Positions 15,271 to 23,002 of a stretch of DNA of 26,926 nucleotides are shown piece by piece. Source of the stretch: an uncultured Eubacteriales bacterium (GTDB lineage Bacteria; Bacillota; Clostridia; Christensenellales; Christensenellaceae); the NCBI GenBank assembly GCA_902782475.1, contig CACZNR010000009.1, forward strand, positions 1 through 26,926, written 5' to 3'. The notes under the pieces were generated by a model that was not told the DNA's origin, made no database searches, and saw only the letters and a list, made by a program, of their open reading frames with translations. The position numbers and the translations under genes are program-made. Position 1 is the stretch's first letter. Every line of letters starts with the position of its first letter.

Positions 15271-16203
15271 ATGAGAACGTATGATAACATCAGTCAGCTT
15301 GTAGGCAGGACTCCACTTGTAAGGCTTTCAAATTACATGAGAAATAATTGCCTGAAGGCAAACATATATGCAAAGGTGGAGTATTTCAATCCTGCAGGAA
15401 GTGTTAAGGACAGAGTGGCACTGGCCATGATAGATGATGCAGAAGAAAAAGGCCTCCTGAAAAAAGGCTCCGTGATCATTGAACCCACCAGTGGGAATAC
15501 CGGCATAGGCCTTGCAGCCATAGCAGCAGTAAGAGGATACAGGGTCATACTTACAATGCCTGATACCATGAGCGTAGAGAGAAGGAACCTTCTCAAGGCA
15601 TATGGAGCTGAGATAGTACTTACTGAAGGAAAAAAGGGAATGACCGGAGCAATAGAGAAAGCGGAGGAGCTGGCAAAGGAATATGAGAACAGCTTTATCC
15701 CCGGACAGTTTGTGAACCCTGCAAACCCGGATGCACATTACCGTACCACAGGACCGGAGATATGGGAGGACATGGACGGTAAGATAGATGTATTTGTTGC
15801 CGGAGCAGGTACCGGCGGGACCATAACCGGCATCGGAAGATATCTTAAGGAAAAAGATCCTTCCATAAAGGTAATAGCTGTGGAGCCTCAGGACTCTCCT
15901 GTACTGTCGCAGGGAAAGTCCGGTCCTCACACCATACAGGGGATAGGTGCAGGCTTTGTTCCTGAGATTCTTGATACTGACATATACGATGAGGTCGTAC
16001 CTGTCTCAGGTGATGATGCATTCAGGACGGGGAGGGAACTTGCAAGAAAAGAAGGACTCCTTGTTGGAATATCATCAGGAGCTGCAGTCCATGCAGCTGC
16101 CATGATAGCAAAAAGGGAAGGGTACGAAGGAAAGAATATCGTCGTACTTCTGCCTGATACCGGAGAAAGATATCTGTCAACTCCGATGTTCCAGGATACC
16201 TGA
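15271..16203 (+). CDS. cysK: Cysteine synthase (O-acetylserine sulfhydrylase A)
   Basis: PLP enzyme that makes L-cysteine from O-acetylserine and sulfide. The 310-residue protein has [13 protein letters not shown] opening ([12 protein letters not shown]), the PLP lysine in [11 protein letters not shown], the substrate loop [11 protein letters not shown], the phosphate-binding [15 protein letters not shown], and GIGAGFVP, followed by GISSGAAV. This pattern is diagnostic of CysK/CysM, and the [10 protein letters not shown] motif favours CysK. ATG 15271 has AGGAGG five bases upstream; an in-frame TTG at 15253 lies before that site and is not needed. The stop TGA at 16201-16203 overlaps the ATG of an azlD remnant. 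Confidence 0.97.
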   Translation: MRTYDNISQLVGRTPLVRLSNYMRNNCLKANIYAKVEYFNPAGSVKDRVALAMIDDAEEKGLLKKGSVIIEPTSGNTGIGLAAIAAVRGYRVILTMPDTMSVERRNLLKAYGAEIVLTEGKKGMTGAIEKAEELAKEYENSFIPGQFVNPANPDAHYRTTGPEIWEDMDGKIDVFVAGAGTGGTITGIGRYLKEKDPSIKVIAVEPQDSPVLSQGKSGPHTIQGIGAGFVPEILDTDIYDEVVPVSGDDAFRTGRELARKEGLLVGISSGAAVHAAAMIAKREGYEGKNIVVLLPDTGERYLSTPMFQDT

Positions 16204-16346
16204 TGGCTGCAGTGTATCCTTTCGGATTTCCGGAGATCCTTCCTGTCATCTGTGTAGCCGGGATCCAGATATGGAAGAGAAATTCCATATTCAGCATCAT
16301 CGGAGGAACGGGGCTTTACATGCTCATTTCAAGGGTCGTTTTCTAG
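16203..16346 (+). pseudogene. azlD: AzlD-type branched-chain amino acid exporter subunit, 3' fragment
   Basis: A 47-codon frame begins with ATG overlapping the cysK stop (TGATG) and ends at TAG 16344-16346. It reads VYPFGFPEILPV near the start, then IQIWKRNSIFSIIGG and TGLYMLISRVVF. The W-K-R-N-x-x-x-S-I-x-G-G-T-x-x-Y-M pattern is that of the C-terminal third of AzlD, the small partner of AzlC in branched-chain amino acid export, whose proteins are normally about 100-110 residues with three to four helices. Only the last helix-plus region survives and no azlC is seen. It could be translated by coupling to cysK, but a working transporter subunit is unlikely; it is best read as what was left after a rearrangement that placed cysK here. 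Confidence 0.7.
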
Positions 16347-16386
16347 GGACAGGTCATTCGGGCAGATGCTCAGGCGGTTGATATTT

Positions 16387-17202
16387 TCAGATCATCCTCT
16401 TGTAGATGTCCAGCATGCTGTTTATCTGGTAATTCAGAAGCCACGCGGCGTCATTGTAGCGTGGTTCGTTTTTTATCACATCAAGAAGAGCAGGATAATA
16501 CCTTTCCGTTTCCGTTATCATCCTTATCTGTTTGCTGTTTGAAAGACCATACGACATGGTGCTCAGGTTGTGGCATCTGTCCAGACATTTTATGAGGGAA
16601 GCATCGGGATCACGGGAGATGTCCCTGTAGTAGGCATCCATGACTTCCTGTCTTGAAGAGGGCTCGGTATCTCCGTGTGTAAGGAGCTGTACGAGTTTCC
16701 TGGCCCTGTCGCTTACAGGAAGGTCTGACATTTCTTTTCCGCAGTCTTCCACCACATCATGGAGAAGACAGGCAGAGATGACATCATCATCCCTTATCCC
16801 AAGGGCTATTGCATGGCATGCAAGCATAAGGGGATGATAGATGTAGGGAACATCAGTATTCTTTCTTTTCTGGCCTTCATGGGCATCCTCTGCAAAACTC
16901 AGGGCCTTAAGGGTGCCGGACAGTCCGTTCTCCCTGGCCGTTGCCTTTATAAAGGTCTTCATATGTTCGGGGTCGAACAGTCTGTCCCTTAAGCTGAAAG
17001 AGGAAGCACTGTCGTTTACCAGTGCAGAGACAGAAACGTCAAGGACATCAGTAAGCTTAAGAAGCTTTTCAGTCTCCGGGAGATATTCTCCTCTTTCCCA
17101 GGATGATACCGCCTGGAACGTCACGTCCAGCTTTTCCGCCAGGACCTCCTGGGTCATCCTTTTTTCAAGTCTTATCCTTCTCAGATTATCTTTGAAACTC
17201 AT
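16387..17202 (-). CDS. XRE helix-turn-helix protein fused to a RelA/SpoT-like HD hydrolase domain
   Basis: 271 residues from ATG 17200-17202, chosen because AAAGGAGACAGC precedes it; an earlier ATG 15 codons upstream has no ribosome site. Residues 4-62 form an XRE/Cro HTH: NLRRIRLEKRMTQEVLAEKLDVTFQAVSSWERGEYLPE. Residues about 98-215 form an HD domain with every landmark of the (p)ppGpp hydrolase of Rel and Mesh1: FAEDAH, QKRK (R113), PYIYHP (H123), LLHD (H148-D149), E152-D153, and LDRCHN (D208, N212). No synthetase domain is present. A nucleotide-sensing or ppGpp-degrading transcription factor is a plausible reading, not shown. The gene is divergent from the T-box/thrS unit. Other HD functions (nucleotide phosphohydrolase) remain possible. 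Confidence 0.85.
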   Translation of the reverse strand: MSFKDNLRRIRLEKRMTQEVLAEKLDVTFQAVSSWERGEYLPETEKLLKLTDVLDVSVSALVNDSASSFSLRDRLFDPEHMKTFIKATARENGLSGTLKALSFAEDAHEGQKRKNTDVPYIYHPLMLACHAIALGIRDDDVISACLLHDVVEDCGKEMSDLPVSDRARKLVQLLTHGDTEPSSRQEVMDAYYRDISRDPDASLIKCLDRCHNLSTMSYGLSNSKQIRMITETERYYPALLDVIKNEPRYNDAAWLLNYQINSMLDIYKRMI

Positions 17203-17274
17203 GCTGTCTCCTTTCTGCTGCCCCCGGCATATCTCCTTCTGTTCCACCTACATGTTACAGTTTTTCCGTAATCT

Positions 17275-17327
17275 ATTGTAGAGAGCAGGGGCTGATATTT
17301 CAACCGGATATTCAAGCTGTACTTGAA
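17275..17327 (-). promoter_or_regulatory. Promoter and possible operator of the XRE-HD gene
   Basis: On the minus strand TTGAAA (17303-17298) and TACAAT (17280-17275) are 17 bases apart. Just upstream of the -35 is the inverted repeat TTCAAG (17311-17316), five bases, CTTGAA (17322-17327), and GATATTTCAA/GATATTCAA is repeated across the -35. An XRE protein binding its own promoter would use sites of this type. Confidence 0.65.
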
Positions 17328-17361
17328 AAAATAAAAATGGATGATCATGCCATTATTGATG

Positions 17362-17390
17362 TTGACGTAAAGTTTCAAAAAGTGTATATT
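17362..17390 (+). promoter_or_regulatory. Promoter of the thrS T-box transcript
   Basis: TTGACG (17362-17367) and TATATT (17385-17390) are 17 bases apart, close to consensus; transcription should begin near 17397, just before the conserved start of T-box stem I. Confidence 0.85.
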
Positions 17391-17396
17391 ATTGCC

Positions 17397-17619
17397 ATAA
17401 AATCGATGAAGAGACCAGTAGGCAGTGGATATCTGCAAGAGAATGGATGCAGTATGGTGGAAGCATCCTGAGACGAGAAATTGCTGAATACCAGCTTGGA
17501 GAGGTAACAACCCGGGTAGCTCCGTTAAAGGTGTAATGAGTGCCATTTATATGGAAATTGGGTGGAACCACGTGTATGCGTCCCTTTATAAGCTATAAGC
17601 TGTAAAGGGCTTTTTTATT
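17397..17619 (+). ncRNA. Threonine T-box leader (tRNA-sensing riboswitch) of thrS
   Basis: The leader opens with GATGAAGAGACCAGTAG, the usual stem I foot. The distal stem is GGATGC (17445-17450) with GCATCC (17462-17467). The specifier loop reads GAATACCAG, with ACC (17490-17492) as the threonine codon followed by A. The T-box proper, AAATTGGGTGGAACCACG (17555-17572), contains the TGGA that pairs with the tRNA acceptor end, expecting a U discriminator as in Firmicutes tRNA-Thr. The terminator stem CCCTTTA (17582-17588) with TAAAGGG (17603-17609) is followed by C and six Ts. Uncharged tRNA-Thr would favour the antiterminator and allow thrS expression. Confidence 0.95.
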
Positions 17620-17636
17620 TGTATCGGAGGAATAAG

Positions 17637-19565
17637 ATGAAATTAATACTTAAGGGCGGAGAAGAAAGAGAATTTGAGAACGGCAAGAGCGGAATACAGA
17701 TCGCTGAAGAGATCAGCCCGAACCTTGCCAGAGCAGCATGTGCCGTAAGCATCAACAAGGTGGCACATGATCTCAGGACAGAGATAAACGAAGACTGCGA
17801 ATTCAGTGTCTATACATTTGATGATATCGAAGGTCAGTCAGCATTCCATCATACAACGAGCCACATCCTGGCACAGGCAGTAAAGAGACTGTATCCGGAT
17901 ACAAAGCTTGCAATTGGACCTGCCATAAAGGAAGGATTCTATTATGACTTTGAGTTTTCCTTCACACTGAGACAGGAAGACCTTGAGAAGATCGAGAAGG
18001 AGATGGAAAAGATAGTTTCAGAGAATCTCCCTATCGAAAGATTCACCCTCTCAAGACCTGAAGCAATAAAGCTGATGCAGGACAGGGAAGAACCATACAA
18101 GGTAGAGCTCATAGAGGATCTTCCGGAAGACGAGGAACTTAGCTTCTACAAGCAGGGCGAGTTCGTTGACCTCTGTGCCGGGCCACATCTTATGACAACA
18201 AAGCCTGTAAAGGCCTTCAAGCTGATCTCCATAGCAGGAGCTTACTGGAGAGGCGACGAGCACAAGCAGATGCTCACAAGGATATACGGAACATCATTCC
18301 CGAAGAAGAGTCAGCTGGAGGAACATCTTGCCAAGCTTGAGGAAGCAAAGCTGAGAGACCACAGAAAGCTCGGAAGGGAACTCAAAATATTCATGACACA
18401 CGACCTGGTGGGAAAGGGCCTTCCAATGTATCTGCCAAACGGATACATCATCTGGGAACAGCTTGAGAACTACATAAAGGACAAGGAAAAGAAGCTTGGA
18501 TACAAGCATGTCCTTACACCTCCTCTTGGAAACGTAGAGCTCTACAAAACTTCAGGACACTGGGATCACTACAAGGATTCAATGTTCCCGAAGATGGAAG
18601 TGGAAGGCGAAGAGTTCGTTTTAAGACCAATGAACTGCCCGCATCACATGATGATATATTCAAACGAGATGCACTCCTACAGGGAGCTCCCTATAAGGAT
18701 CGGTGAAGTTGCAAGAGACTGCAGATTCGAGGCGAGCGGTTCCCTCAAGGGAATTGAAAGAGCAAGATCGTTCTGCCAGAACGATGCTCACTTATTTGTG
18801 ACACCTGAGCAGATAGAGTCAGAGTTCAAGAACGTTGTTGACCTGATACTTGAAGTGTATGAGGAACTCAACATAAAGGACTTCCACTTTGAACTGTCAC
18901 TGAGAGATCCTGAGGACAAGGTCAAGTACTATCCGGATGACGAGATGTGGAACAATGCCGAGACAAAGCTGAGACAGGTCCTCGATGATATCGGTATCGA
19001 ATACATAGAGAAGATAGGTGAGGCTGCCTTCTACGGACCAAAGCTCGACGTACAGGTTCAGCCTGCAGTAGGAAACGAGTATACGCTCTCAACATGTCAG
19101 CTGGACTTCTGCCTCCCGATGAGATTCGATCTTACATACATCGATTCCAACGGAGAGAAGAAGACACCTGTAGTCCTTCACAGGGCGATACTCGGAAGCA
19201 TAGACAGATTCATGGCATATTACCTTGAAGAGACAAAGGGAGCACTCCCACTGTGGCTCTCACCGCTTCAGGTAAAGGTCATACCTATCACAGACAATCA
19301 GTATGACTATGCAAAGAAGGTAAACGATGCACTTCTTGCTGAAGGCTTCAGGACAGAGATAGACTCAAGGTCCGAGAAGATGGGATACAAGATAAGGGAA
19401 GCTCAGGTACAGAAGGTACCTTACATGATCATCGTGGGACATAAAGAGGTCGAGGATGAGAAGGTATCTGTAAGAAGCAGATACGGCGGAGACCTTGGTT
19501 CAAAGTCACTTGATGAGCTCATGGCTGAACTCAAGGAAGAAGTTGCAAAAAAGATAATAAAATAA
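17637..19565 (+). CDS. thrS: Threonine--tRNA ligase
   Basis: Class II synthetase of 642 residues, normal for the family. In order: an N-terminal TGS domain (about 1-62, LKGGEEREF onward), the editing/SAD domain with the H-x3-H motif in FHHTTSHILAQAVKRLYPDTKLAIGPAIKEGFYYDF and a later C-x-x-x-H in DLCAGPH, the class II core with motif 2 region and the zinc site beginning MNCPHHMMIYS, motif 3 in VVLHRAILGSIDRF, and an anticodon-binding domain at the C terminus (about 535-642). ATG 17637 has GGAGG six bases upstream. It is under T-box control and ends before a good terminator. Active-site residues all appear intact. Confidence 0.99.
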   Translation: MKLILKGGEEREFENGKSGIQIAEEISPNLARAACAVSINKVAHDLRTEINEDCEFSVYTFDDIEGQSAFHHTTSHILAQAVKRLYPDTKLAIGPAIKEGFYYDFEFSFTLRQEDLEKIEKEMEKIVSENLPIERFTLSRPEAIKLMQDREEPYKVELIEDLPEDEELSFYKQGEFVDLCAGPHLMTTKPVKAFKLISIAGAYWRGDEHKQMLTRIYGTSFPKKSQLEEHLAKLEEAKLRDHRKLGRELKIFMTHDLVGKGLPMYLPNGYIIWEQLENYIKDKEKKLGYKHVLTPPLGNVELYKTSGHWDHYKDSMFPKMEVEGEEFVLRPMNCPHHMMIYSNEMHSYRELPIRIGEVARDCRFEASGSLKGIERARSFCQNDAHLFVTPEQIESEFKNVVDLILEVYEELNIKDFHFELSLRDPEDKVKYYPDDEMWNNAETKLRQVLDDIGIEYIEKIGEAAFYGPKLDVQVQPAVGNEYTLSTCQLDFCLPMRFDLTYIDSNGEKKTPVVLHRAILGSIDRFMAYYLEETKGALPLWLSPLQVKVIPITDNQYDYAKKVNDALLAEGFRTEIDSRSEKMGYKIREAQVQKVPYMIIVGHKEVEDEKVSVRSRYGGDLGSKSLDELMAELKEEVAKKIIK

Positions 19566-19582
19566 GGTCATGATGACTATTG

Positions 19583-19616
19583 GGGTCCTCTGCATCGCAG
19601 GGGACCTTTTACGTTT
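19583..19616 (+). terminator. thrS terminator
   Basis: GGTCCTCTGC (19584-19593) pairs with GCAGGGGACC (19597-19606), with one T-G wobble and a three-base loop, followed by TTTTACGTTTT. The downstream gene's TATAAT -10 at 19632-19637 lies shortly after. Confidence 0.88.
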
Positions 19617-19666
19617 TGTCCTTCCGGAATGTATAATAGTATCAGGGTAGGAAAGGAGACAGGAAT

Positions 19667-20812
19667 ATGAGATACAGAAAACTTGGAAAGACCGGTCTTA
19701 TGGTCAGTGAGATAGGCGTTGGTGCAGAATGGTTTGAAAGGCACACCACTGAAGAATGTGTCAGGATCATGGACTACTGCAGGGAGAAGGGGATAAATAT
19801 CCTGGACTGCTGGATGCCTGGCCCACAGGTAAGAAGCGACATAGGTCAGGGCCTTAAGAGATGCCGTGACAAGTGGTATATCCAGGGACATATCGGTTCC
19901 ACATGGCAGGACGGTCAGTATGTAAGGACAAGGGACATGTCAAAGGTGGTTCCTGCCTTTGAGGATTATCTCAGGAGATTCGATACGGATTACATAGATC
20001 TCGGAATGATACATTATGTCGATCAGGAAGAGGACTGGCACAACGTCATAGATACAGATTTCATAAAATATGTTGAAGAACTGAAGAGGACAGGTGTGAT
20101 AAAGCACGTGGGACTCAGCACCCATAACCCGAGGATCGGCAAGCTTGCCATAGAGTCAGGGATAGTCGAGATGATAATGTTCTCTGTAAATGCTGCATTT
20201 GACCTGCAACCTCCGACAGAGGATCTTGATGTCCTTTTCAGGGAGGACTATGAAGAAGAATTGAACGGAATGGATCCGGAAAGAGCGGAGTTCTACAAGC
20301 TGGCTGAACAGAATGACATAGGACTTACGGTAATGAAGCCTTATGCAGGAGGAAGGCTCCTTGATGAGAAGAGGTCTCCTCTTGGAGTTGCGCTTACACC
20401 TGTTGAATGCATCCACTACTGTCTGACAAGACCGGCTGTATGTGCTCTTATGATAGGCTATGATTCTGTTGAGCATGTGGATGCTGCACTGGCATATGAG
20501 ACTGCCACGGACGAGGAAAAGAACTATGCTGCAAAGATAGCCAATGCGCCAAAGCACTCCTACAGGGGACAGTGCACATACTGCGGGCACTGCAAGCCAT
20601 GTCCTATGGACATAGACATAGCAATGGTGAACAAGTTCTATGACCTTGCCACCATGCAGAAGGAAGTTCCTCAGTCAGTTAGAGAACACTATCTGTCACT
20701 GGATGTGAAGGCAGGTTCCTGCATAGGCTGCCAGTCCTGCGAGACAAGATGCCCGTTTGGCGTTGAGATAGCTTCAAGGATGCAGAAAACTGCAGAGCTT
20801 TTCGGTGAATGA
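19667..20812 (+). CDS. Aldo/keto-reductase-fold protein with two C-terminal 4Fe-4S motifs
   Basis: 381 residues. The first 280 follow the AKR TIM barrel: YRKLGKTGLMVSEIGVG, DYCREKGINILD, DTDYIDLGMIHYVD, LSTHNPRIGKLAI, VMKPYAGGRL. The C terminus has two ferredoxin-like clusters, C303-x2-C306-x2-C309-x2-C312-P and C352-x2-C355-x2-C358-x3-C362-P, which should hold two [4Fe-4S] centres. The usual AKR tetrad is incomplete: Asp47 and His116 are present, but the Tyr region is DCWMPGPQVRSDIG and the Lys strand is KWYIQGHI, so both Tyr and Lys are missing. It may therefore not reduce carbonyls by the classical mechanism; an electron-transfer role is possible. ATG 19667 follows GGAAAGGAGACAGGAAT. The next gene starts near or within its end. 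Confidence 0.85.
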   Translation: MRYRKLGKTGLMVSEIGVGAEWFERHTTEECVRIMDYCREKGINILDCWMPGPQVRSDIGQGLKRCRDKWYIQGHIGSTWQDGQYVRTRDMSKVVPAFEDYLRRFDTDYIDLGMIHYVDQEEDWHNVIDTDFIKYVEELKRTGVIKHVGLSTHNPRIGKLAIESGIVEMIMFSVNAAFDLQPPTEDLDVLFREDYEEELNGMDPERAEFYKLAEQNDIGLTVMKPYAGGRLLDEKRSPLGVALTPVECIHYCLTRPAVCALMIGYDSVEHVDAALAYETATDEEKNYAAKIANAPKHSYRGQCTYCGHCKPCPMDIDIAMVNKFYDLATMQKEVPQSVREHYLSLDVKAGSCIGCQSCETRCPFGVEIASRMQKTAELFGE

Positions 20813-20834
20813 GCACAGGAACGGAGCAGAAGAA

Positions 20835-21566
20835 TTGGAACTTTTCGTGATATGTGAAAAAAGTGAATTTCAGGGAAAAGCAGATGCATTATCTGCTTTT
20901 CTTGGCGTTCCGTGTCTTAATGGGAGCGATGCCGGTCATGAGTGTGAGCTCATCTTTACAGAGGATGGGATTGTACTTCGAAACGGGGAAATGGAGATAA
21001 GGGGAGATTTCACAAGGCTCTTAAGAAGGATAAGGAATGTAAATTCAGAGCAGATCGTAAAGGCTGCTAGGATCAGGGGACATGAGGGACCTCTCAGGAT
21101 CATTGATGCCACTGCAGGCCTTGGGGAGGATTCTTTTCTTCTTGCTGCTGCAGGGAACACTGTAAAGCTCTTTGAATCCGACAGAGTCATATATTCACTT
21201 CTTCGCGATGCACTTGAAAGGGCAGAGGCAGATCCGGTGCTTCAGGGCATTGCACAAAGAATGGAGGTCCAAAATTCCGATTCCATAAGATACATGTCAG
21301 GTATCACTGAAAGTCCTGACGTAGTTTTTCTTGATCCGATGTTTCCCGAGAGACAGAAGAGCTCTCTTGTAAAGAAAAAACTTCAGCTCATACAGCAGTT
21401 TGAGCGTCCCTGCAGCAATGAAGGGGAACTGTTTGATGCCGCCATATCATGCGGCCCCAAAAAAGTCATAATAAAAAGACCCGTTAAGGGTCCTTTTCTG
21501 GACGGCAGGAAGCCGTCGTATTCCATTACCGGCAAAGTCATAAGATATGACTGCTATGTCCTTTAA
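20835..21566 (+). CDS. rsmJ: RsmJ-like 16S rRNA (guanine-N2) methyltransferase
   Basis: SAM-dependent methyltransferase; in E. coli RsmJ modifies G1516 of 16S rRNA. The diagnostic series is present: IIDATAGLGEDSFLLAAAG (SAM loop), LFESDRVIYSLLRDALERA, PDVVFLDPMFPERQKSSLVKKK (the DPM-x-P-x-R-x-KSSLVKK signature), VIIKRPVKGPFLDGRKPS and a closing SITGKVIRYDCYVL. I start it at TTG 20835, which gives MELFVICEKSEF and has CGGAG eight bases upstream; a GTG at 20805 would add ten residues overlapping the reductase but has no clear ribosome site. Length (243) is near the family norm. The last bases overlap the converging MFS gene by four. Confidence 0.88.
   Translation: MELFVICEKSEFQGKADALSAFLGVPCLNGSDAGHECELIFTEDGIVLRNGEMEIRGDFTRLLRRIRNVNSEQIVKAARIRGHEGPLRIIDATAGLGEDSFLLAAAGNTVKLFESDRVIYSLLRDALERAEADPVLQGIAQRMEVQNSDSIRYMSGITESPDVVFLDPMFPERQKSSLVKKKLQLIQQFERPCSNEGELFDAAISCGPKKVIIKRPVKGPFLDGRKPSYSITGKVIRYDCYVL
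21473..21497 (-). terminator. MFS terminator embedded in the rsmJ coding region
   Basis: On the minus strand the stem GACCC (21492-21488), loop TTAAC, GGGTC (21482-21478) is followed by TTTTTATTAT. It lies 65-90 bases past the MFS stop, inside codons for the conserved KRPVKGP stretch of rsmJ. On the plus strand the same hairpin is followed by only CTTTT and is a weaker signal. Confidence 0.6.
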
Positions 21567-22831
21567 CTGTAGAGCTTCTGCATGATCTCCTTTGATACTT
21601 CATCCTTGGAGGCATCGTAATGCTCTATCTTCCTTACTTTTCCTATATAGAGTGTAAGAGCGAACATCACTATCGCTATTACCATGCTTGAAACTGTCAC
21701 CACGTATATGCTCCTTACTCCGAACGTATCGATCAGCGGTCCGCTGATGAGGCTTCCGACTATGGAGATGGCTGAACATGAAGCTGAACAGAATGTCTGT
21801 GATGTTGACACGAGCTCCGGAGGTACCAGTGAGAACAGGTATCCCGCAGCGGCTCCGAGAAGAAGACCGTTGATGGAACCATGGACTATCTGGAATATGA
21901 TGACCTCTATGAGATGGTCAGCAAGTATATATGAAAGCTGCTCTATGCCAAGCACAGTTCCGATGATGAAAAGCGTCTTAACATAGCCGAGCTTCTTTAT
22001 TATCTTTGTTGAGAGGAACAGCAGAGGCACTTCGCAAAGAGCCCTTATGGCTCCGAGCACTCCTACGAAGACTGCATTCATCCCCATGTCCTTCAATAGC
22101 TGAGGTATGTATGATGTACCGATGTATCCAGGAATGTTTATCAGCATGTAGATGAAGAAAAACGTAACGAAGTAATAGTTCTTAAGGAGCCTTCCTGGCT
22201 TCAGTTCCTTTAATGAGAGCTTTCTTGATACAGGCACTGCCTTTCTGTCAGACTGCGTCTCCTTATATGTGGATACCAGTATGAAGCATGCCACTGCAAG
22301 GCTTGCAGAGATGAGCCAGTTGAATCTGGTGCTTACGTTGAGCCTTGTAAACAGGAAATAGAATATGAGCGTAGCCAGTGCATATCCGATGGAACCTGCA
22401 CTTCTTACAGGTCCGTAGTTTATCCTGCTTCCGGAAAGGTCAGGGGTATTCACTTCCGTTATGAGCCAGCTGTCTGTGATGGCTGATACTGAACCGCGGA
22501 AGACGATGACTGAGAACATGAGAAGTATGGTCAGTGCAACATTTCCAGTAAGTATGGAAGTAAGTGTTCCGAATATCGCTATGCCCGTATACAGTATGAG
22601 AAGAGTCTTTCTTCTTGAGCCTATCTTGTCAGCCACCATGCCCCATACAGGAAGGAACATGAAGCTTGCAAGATTGATGGCTGCAAGTCCCAGTCCTATC
22701 TGGGAGTTGTTGAAGCCCTGATCCTGCATGAATACGACGGTATATGCAGAAGGGGCCATCATAGCCCAGAACAGGGCTTCCAGTGATGAAAAGAAAACGA
22801 ATCTATAATCAAGTTTGTTTGATCTGAACAT
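21563..22831 (-). CDS. MFS transporter (LacY/nucleoside-symporter-like 12-helix family)
   Basis: 422 residues with about 12 membrane helices in two halves separated by a basic loop near 190-215 (SDRKAVPVSRKLSLKELKPG). The first half has SLEALFWAMMAPSAYTVVFMQDQGFNNSQIGLGLAAINLASFMFLPVWGMVADKIGSRRKTL, with the G-x3-D-x-x-G-x-R-R-K motif A of the major facilitator superfamily after helix 2, and a VFRGSVSAITDSWLI helix. The layout matches the MFS_1-like/LacY group, where nucleoside, phenylpropionate and sugar symporters sit; substrate cannot be told. Minus-strand GGGGAAAGG lies about ten bases before ATG 22829-22831. It converges on rsmJ, with four bases of overlap. Confidence 0.88.
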   Translation of the reverse strand: MFRSNKLDYRFVFFSSLEALFWAMMAPSAYTVVFMQDQGFNNSQIGLGLAAINLASFMFLPVWGMVADKIGSRRKTLLILYTGIAIFGTLTSILTGNVALTILLMFSVIVFRGSVSAITDSWLITEVNTPDLSGSRINYGPVRSAGSIGYALATLIFYFLFTRLNVSTRFNWLISASLAVACFILVSTYKETQSDRKAVPVSRKLSLKELKPGRLLKNYYFVTFFFIYMLINIPGYIGTSYIPQLLKDMGMNAVFVGVLGAIRALCEVPLLFLSTKIIKKLGYVKTLFIIGTVLGIEQLSYILADHLIEVIIFQIVHGSINGLLLGAAAGYLFSLVPPELVSTSQTFCSASCSAISIVGSLISGPLIDTFGVRSIYVVTVSSMVIAIVMFALTLYIGKVRKIEHYDASKDEVSKEIMQKLYS

Positions 22832-23002
22832 TTTTAAATGACCTTTCCCCTCGTAATAATCACATTATAACCCTATTGGGACTGTACAAAACTGAGATAA
22901 TATGACATGTCAAAAAGTTTAAATCATTGCTTTTTGGGATTATGTATTGTGTTATACTTTATATAGGAAAATTTGGTTATCTGATGAAAGGATTTTATTA
23001 TT
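22832..23002. promoter_or_regulatory. Divergent promoter region between the MFS gene and the phosphohexomutase
   Basis: A minus-strand -10 TATAAT (22869-22864) serves the MFS gene and a plus-strand TATACT (22953-22958) the mutase; neither has a clear -35 at 17 bases. AAAGGA (22987-22992) is the ribosome site of the mutase. The region is AT-rich with no other convincing structure. Confidence 0.45.

Noticed and set aside
15328..15930. 200-codon open frame on the minus strand inside cysK
   Set aside because: Antisense to cysK, with a low-likelihood composition and no start signal.
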